Origin: Salegentibacter sp. 24
GTDB taxonomy: Bacteria > Bacteroidota > Bacteroidia > Flavobacteriales > Flavobacteriaceae
Assembly: GCF_004362395.1 (NCBI RefSeq)
Contig: NZ_SNWE01000029.1
Coordinates: 1-39,816 of the forward strand
Length of the DNA stretch: 39,816 nt
Reading direction: 5' to 3'
Part shown: positions 36,841 to 39,816 of the stretch, one piece after another
How the letters are laid out: each line of letters opens with the position of its first letter
Numbering within the stretch: position 1 is the first letter of the stretch
Position numbers and translations under genes: made by a program
The notes under the pieces: generated by a model
What the model was told of the DNA's origin: nothing
The model's input: the letters and a program-made list of their open reading frames with translations, nothing else
Databases searched by the model: none

Positions 36841-37011
36841 ATATCCACTAGGGTGGATATTTTTTAAAATTTAAATTTTATAAACCCCTATAAACATAGG
36901 GTTTTGCCAAAAAAGAAATCGAATAACACCGCTCTGCGTGTTACCCTCTTGCTCTTCGATTTCGTCCCGCAAGCGGGACAAAATTTTCATACAAGTTGGT
37001 TTGCACCAATT
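36841..37011. other. Hairpin cluster, candidate oriT
   Basis: Several inverted repeats are packed here. ATATCCAC-TAGG-GTGGATAT is at 36841-36860 and a 16-base perfect palindrome (TAAAATTTAAATTTTA) at 36865-36880. A 9-bp pair GAAATCGAA/TTCGATTTC is at 36915-36923 and 36955-36963, with a nested hairpin TAACA(C)CGC/GCGTGTTA at 36924-36943. GTCCCGC-AA-GCGGGAC is at 36964-36979 and AGTTGGT/ACCAATT at 36994-37011. It lies right before the accessory and relaxase genes, where Bacteroidota oriT sites lie. The first dyad could also be an operator or terminator. Confidence 0.5.
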
Positions 37012-37393
37012 GCTTTTTTTAAAATGGAATAAAAAATCCTATTCCTTTTTGATTACATTTTAATATTTAGCGAAAGTTAAAATGATAGAATTCCTATAAT
37101 GATATTTACCAGTAAATCAGTACTTTAAGATAGTATTTCTAAGGATTCAATAAAAGTGAATTTTTCATTTAATCTGGTGACAATTGGTCTTATTTGATAT
37201 AAAAACCTCGAATTTTTCCAAATCAAGATTTTTGAGAACGCAGATTTTTGATTTTAGAGTGGAATAAGCCTTCAAAAAATTCCACTATTAATTTTATGAA
37301 AATCATATCCAGTATTGGAGAACTTAACTTCGTCATTGAATTAATTTTTGGATGACTTACTTATTATATCCAGAGCATTTTACTTGTTGTTTT
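37012..37393. other. AT-rich non-coding stretch
   Basis: Strongly AT-rich with no gene, repeat or promoter I can support, apart from a short 6-bp dyad (GGAATA/TATTCC) close to its left end. Confidence 0.6.
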
Positions 37394-37440
37394 TAACCTC
37401 CAACTCGATCTAAGCTTTCTAAGGTCTGGAGTTGAGGTTA
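37394..37440 (+). other. Long imperfect hairpin
   Basis: TAACCTC (37394-37400) pairs with GAGGTTA (37434-37440). After a one-base bulge AACTC pairs with GAGTT, and GATCT with AGGTC (one G-T), leaving a 10-base loop. There are about 17 pairs in all with two bulges. There is no T-run, so it is not a normal terminator. It could be an RNA structure or a recombination site; this is unresolved. Confidence 0.45.
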
Positions 37441-37490
37441 CTATTTGCTTGTGGATTTACACCTATTAATCCGCCGGCACATTAACCTGA

Positions 37491-37874
37491 CTTGATGCTT
37501 TTGCTTTACAAAATTGTCGTATAAGAAGAGTAGGGAAAGTCGGATCGGCTTGCAACAGTCCTGATAAGAATGTTTTTTTAAGTTTAAGAAAGGGGGAGAG
37601 ATGTGCGAATAAAGTTTACATAACTATCAGTAACGGCTACTGTAATCTTTGGAAGATGAACAATGACTTCCAGGTAAGTCCAGCGGACTTCATCGAAAAA
37701 TTTCGAGTGGAGTGGAACGATCCGATTTTTCATCGGGTTAGTGGAATGGAAGTCGCAATTTCTTCGATGGTGTCCAAGACCTTTAAGAGAAGCGCTTTTC
37801 CCCGGAATGAAGCTTTTGCGAAATGTAGTGGGAATGGGCTGAACGATTATTACAATAGTTCCTCTAAATGGTAA
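37491..37874 (+). other. Unrecognised open frame lacking a proper start
   Basis: The frame is open for 128 codons, from just after a TGA at 37488-37490 to a stop ending at 37874. Its only ATG (37656) leaves 72 residues. It contains SPADFIEKFRVEWNDPIF and SAFPRNEAFAK but no family I recognise. It may be a truncated gene remnant or a chance open frame. Confidence 0.3.
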
Positions 37875-37915
37875 AGTTATTTACAGTGCGGGTAATTTAT
37901 TAAAAGGAACCTCTC

Positions 37916-39013
37916 TTAATTTCTCATAAAACCCATAGATTTCTGAGATCCTGAGGAATTGTTAGGCGGGGTGTAGTTGAAGATTTCGGCCAAAGTCATC
38001 GGACCTGGATTATTTACTTCTATACCTTGTTTAAGAAGAAGCCGGGAAGTCTTTTCCTCAGGCAACTCTTTAAATTCATAGGAAAGTTTTAGCCGACCTT
38101 TTCGGATTAATGCCGAATCTATATTTTTCAGTTCTGTATTGAACGTTGCGATGATCTGAATTCCCAGGCTTTCACCCAAGATTCCATCTGTTAAATTTAA
38201 AATCATCGAAAGGTTAGAATTTCTTTCATGTTTTCTAGAGACCACCAAACCCTCTGCGTCTTCTATAACTATAATACAATTTTTATTATCCAGCAAAAGT
38301 CTTGTTATTTCAACGCTATCAAGATTTCCAGCCATTTTTGGTGATATAAATATTGTCTTTTTTATAATTGATTTTATCAGGTAACGGAGATATGTACTTT
38401 TTCCTGTACCTGGTTTTCCGTAGAATAGAAAAAGTCCACTTTCATTTTTCTTTTTAAGTTGATTTTCCACCTCCTGATGAACAGGCAAGAAGTCATCACA
38501 ATAATTTTCCTGAAAATTAATTAGGGGTTTCTTAAATTTTATTTTTCTCGTTCTAAGATATCCGCTGCCTTCTGAAACTATAACGGCAATTTCTGGTTTC
38601 TTTTTTTTCTCCTTATGGCAGCCTAAAATTATTTTTCTTAATTCAGTAACTAGTTCTTCTTCGAACCCTGAATATAATAAGTTAATATCTCCATATTCCA
38701 TATGAATTACTATGTTATCCCGAAGAATAAGATAGTGGTATTTTAGCGTTTCCTTTCCACTTTTTGAATAAGACTTCTCAAAAATATCCTTAAGAATTCT
38801 ATCTGAATATTTCTTTTTGAAAAGTTCAAGGAAAATATCTGGATTTACGTTTTCAAACTCTAGCCTTTTAGGAATGTCCTGGAAATAATAAAAAAATATT
38901 TTGTCTGGTCTAACACCTTTAGCAACGGGATGAAAAATATCAGGAATTTGGGCTTCTAATTTTTTACTACCCACATTTTCTGAAACGCTTTTATAGGATG
39001 TAGAATTTTTCAT
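37916..39013 (-). CDS. AAA+ ATPase, BCS1-like
   Basis: A 365-residue protein with a single C-terminal AAA+ domain. Walker A is GKPGTGKST at 199-207. Walker B ends in Glu251-Asp252 (IIVIEDAE). A sensor-1 Asn is at about 292 (ATFNTELKNID), and an arginine-finger-like RKGR ends at Arg307. The N-terminal 190 residues carry no recognised domain and no membrane helix. The arrangement resembles BCS1-type ATPases, several of which are found in bacterial defence settings. It is isolated on the minus strand with long non-coding flanks, so its partners, if any, are not obvious. Confidence 0.8.
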   Translation of the reverse strand: MKNSTSYKSVSENVGSKKLEAQIPDIFHPVAKGVRPDKIFFYYFQDIPKRLEFENVNPDIFLELFKKKYSDRILKDIFEKSYSKSGKETLKYHYLILRDNIVIHMEYGDINLLYSGFEEELVTELRKIILGCHKEKKKKPEIAVIVSEGSGYLRTRKIKFKKPLINFQENYCDDFLPVHQEVENQLKKKNESGLFLFYGKPGTGKSTYLRYLIKSIIKKTIFISPKMAGNLDSVEITRLLLDNKNCIIVIEDAEGLVVSRKHERNSNLSMILNLTDGILGESLGIQIIATFNTELKNIDSALIRKGRLKLSYEFKELPEEKTSRLLLKQGIEVNNPGPMTLAEIFNYTPPNNSSGSQKSMGFMRN

Positions 39014-39310
39014 ATGAATTTGGTTTTACGGCCATGCGGATTATTAAAATTAGTGGTAGCCTAACTATCCTGATTTCATCAATTAAAATCCAATTTTCAA
39101 ACTGAAAATGAGATGAATAAAAGGTAAATAAAAATTTATAATTTATGGAATTCAGGTAGATTATAAGAACTTTCCCGCATATCAGGTTTTAATATTCTTT
39201 TCTGGATGCAACCGCAAGAATTTTCCAGGGATAGTCAATTTGGCATTGCTATCCATAATTTTTTCTACCTATATGCCTAGGTTAATCTTAAAACTGTAAA
39301 AGAAATTAGA
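39014..39310. other. Non-coding stretch upstream of the AAA+ gene
   Basis: AT-rich, with stops in all frames. No gene or convincing promoter for the AAA+ ATPase is seen. Confidence 0.6.
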
Positions 39311-39363
39311 ATAAGTGCCAGTTCCCTTAATATTGTATATGCTAAGAGCATATTCCAGTGAGT
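39311..39363. repeat. Partial first copy of the right-end repeat
   Basis: It shares CCAGTTCC, the 10-mer TTGTATATGC (39333-39342) and CAGTGAG-like sequence with the two longer copies downstream. It also carries an internal 7-bp dyad around ATATGCT/AGCATAT. The left part of the unit is not recognisable. Confidence 0.5.
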
Positions 39364-39404
39364 ATGATTTCAACTCCATCTTATCGGTATACAGGAATCT
39401 TTAA

Positions 39405-39540
39405 AATTTAATTCACTAAGTTCAATGCCAGTTTTCTCGCCCATGAACTTTATTTTATTCATCAGTTCGTAATAATTCCAGTTCCTTTTTTGTCTTTAAA
39501 TTTAGGCTAACTGTTGTATATGCTCCGTGCATTTAGTGAG
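39405..39540. repeat. Second copy of the ~184-base repeat
   Basis: It aligns over about 136 bases with 39588-39724. Shared runs include AAGTTCAAT, ATCAGTTC, AATAATTCCAGTT, TCTTTAAAT, GGCTAA and TTGTATATGC (39514-39523). It has diverged by substitutions and small indels. Confidence 0.65.
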
Positions 39541-39587
39541 TGTTTTAAAGACCTCACCTGGCGGGTGTACAAGCACCCTCATCATTG

Positions 39588-39724
39588 AATTTAATCCACA
39601 ATAAGTTCAATACCGGCTTTCCTGGACTTGTATTTTATTTTGGTCATCAGTTCATAATAATTCCAGTTTTTTTCGATCTTTAAATTAAGGCTAATTGTTG
39701 TATATGCTTCGTGCATTCAGTTGA
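39588..39724. repeat. Third copy of the ~184-base repeat
   Basis: Offset from copy two by 183-185 bases along its length; TTGTATATGC is at 39698-39707. On the minus strand this copy reads as an open peptide (NWNYYELMTKIKYKSRKAG, then a stop). The same stretch is frameshifted in copy two, so it may derive from duplicated coding sequence. Confidence 0.65.
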
Positions 39725-39748
39725 TCTTGCTACATTTGTTGGGACACT

Positions 39749-39781
39749 AAGTTAAGGGTAATAATTAAAAAACCTTAACTT
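39749..39781 (+). promoter_or_regulatory. Inverted repeat before the last ORF
   Basis: AAGTTAAGG (39749-39757) and CCTTAACTT (39773-39781) form a perfect 9-bp dyad with a 15-base spacer. It ends 9 bases before an ATG. It could be an operator or a leader hairpin. Confidence 0.45.
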
Positions 39782-39790
39782 TATAAAACG

Positions 39791-39816
39791 ATGAAAGAAA
39801 ACAGAAAGAACTACAG
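39791..39816 (+). CDS. Partial CDS, first eight codons
   Basis: ATG at 39791 opens MKENRKNY and runs off the window. The dyad just upstream supports a gene start, but nothing can be said about the product. Confidence 0.4.

Noticed and set aside
36566-36874. 102-residue plus-strand frame over the mobilization accessory gene
   Set aside because: It is antisense to the BfmA/BtgA-type gene for most of its length and has no protein-like features of its own.
37394-37440. Integron attC site
   Set aside because: The arms do not carry RYYYAAC/GTTRRRY core sites and no integron integrase is present.
39311-39724. CRISPR array
   Set aside because: The repeat unit is ~136 bases and diverged, with only three copies and no short regular spacers; no cas genes are present.

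Overview
The window looks like a chromosomal segment of a marine-type Flavobacteriaceae bacterium (Bacteroidota). The reasons are the gldK-gldL-gldM-gldN gliding/type IX secretion operon, the gene order miaB / sigma-54 regulator / lptE / TPR / secG / groES / groEL, the general lack of Shine-Dalgarno sequences, and several promoters of the Bacteroidota form TTG-N19-TAnnTTTG. I cannot name the genus from sequence alone.

Positions 1-21,150 are core genome. The minus strand carries groES-groEL, then a four-gene unit (sigma-54 activator, LptE-like lipoprotein, TPR protein, SecG) and miaB. After a divergent gap the plus strand carries a LVIVD-repeat lipoprotein, topA, an arginase-fold protein that lacks several metal ligands, and gldKLMN. 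These are followed by an FAD oxidoreductase, a convergent DUF983 protein, an ABC-F ATPase and two small proteins. A complete initiator tRNA gene with its own promoter and a terminator ends this part.

Positions 21,225 to at least 39,800 look like an integrated island beside the initiator tRNA. It begins with a decayed tyrosine integrase carrying stops, a frameshift and an internal deletion. Next comes a tightly packed defence operon: hsdM, hsdS, a DUF262/DUF1524 protein of the GmrSD/SspE type, hsdR and a YgjP-like metallopeptidase. A separate protein follows that joins an SF2 helicase to a C-terminal PD-(D/E)XK nuclease-like domain. A minus-strand mobilization operon comes after it: BfmA/BtgA-type accessory protein, DUF5712 relaxase with an HIH motif, a 34-residue small ORF, and a probable winged-helix protein. 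Upstream of the operon is a cluster of inverted repeats that is a good oriT candidate. The far end holds long non-coding stretches, an unrecognised start-less reading frame, an orphan BCS1-like AAA+ ATPase, and a diverged ~184-base tandem repeat.

The most interesting parts are the DUF262 gene inside a type I restriction operon, the helicase-nuclease fusion, the hairpin cluster before the mobilization genes, the right-end repeats, and the apparently non-catalytic arginase-fold protein next to gldK. Functional calls rest on motifs read by eye; no database search was possible.
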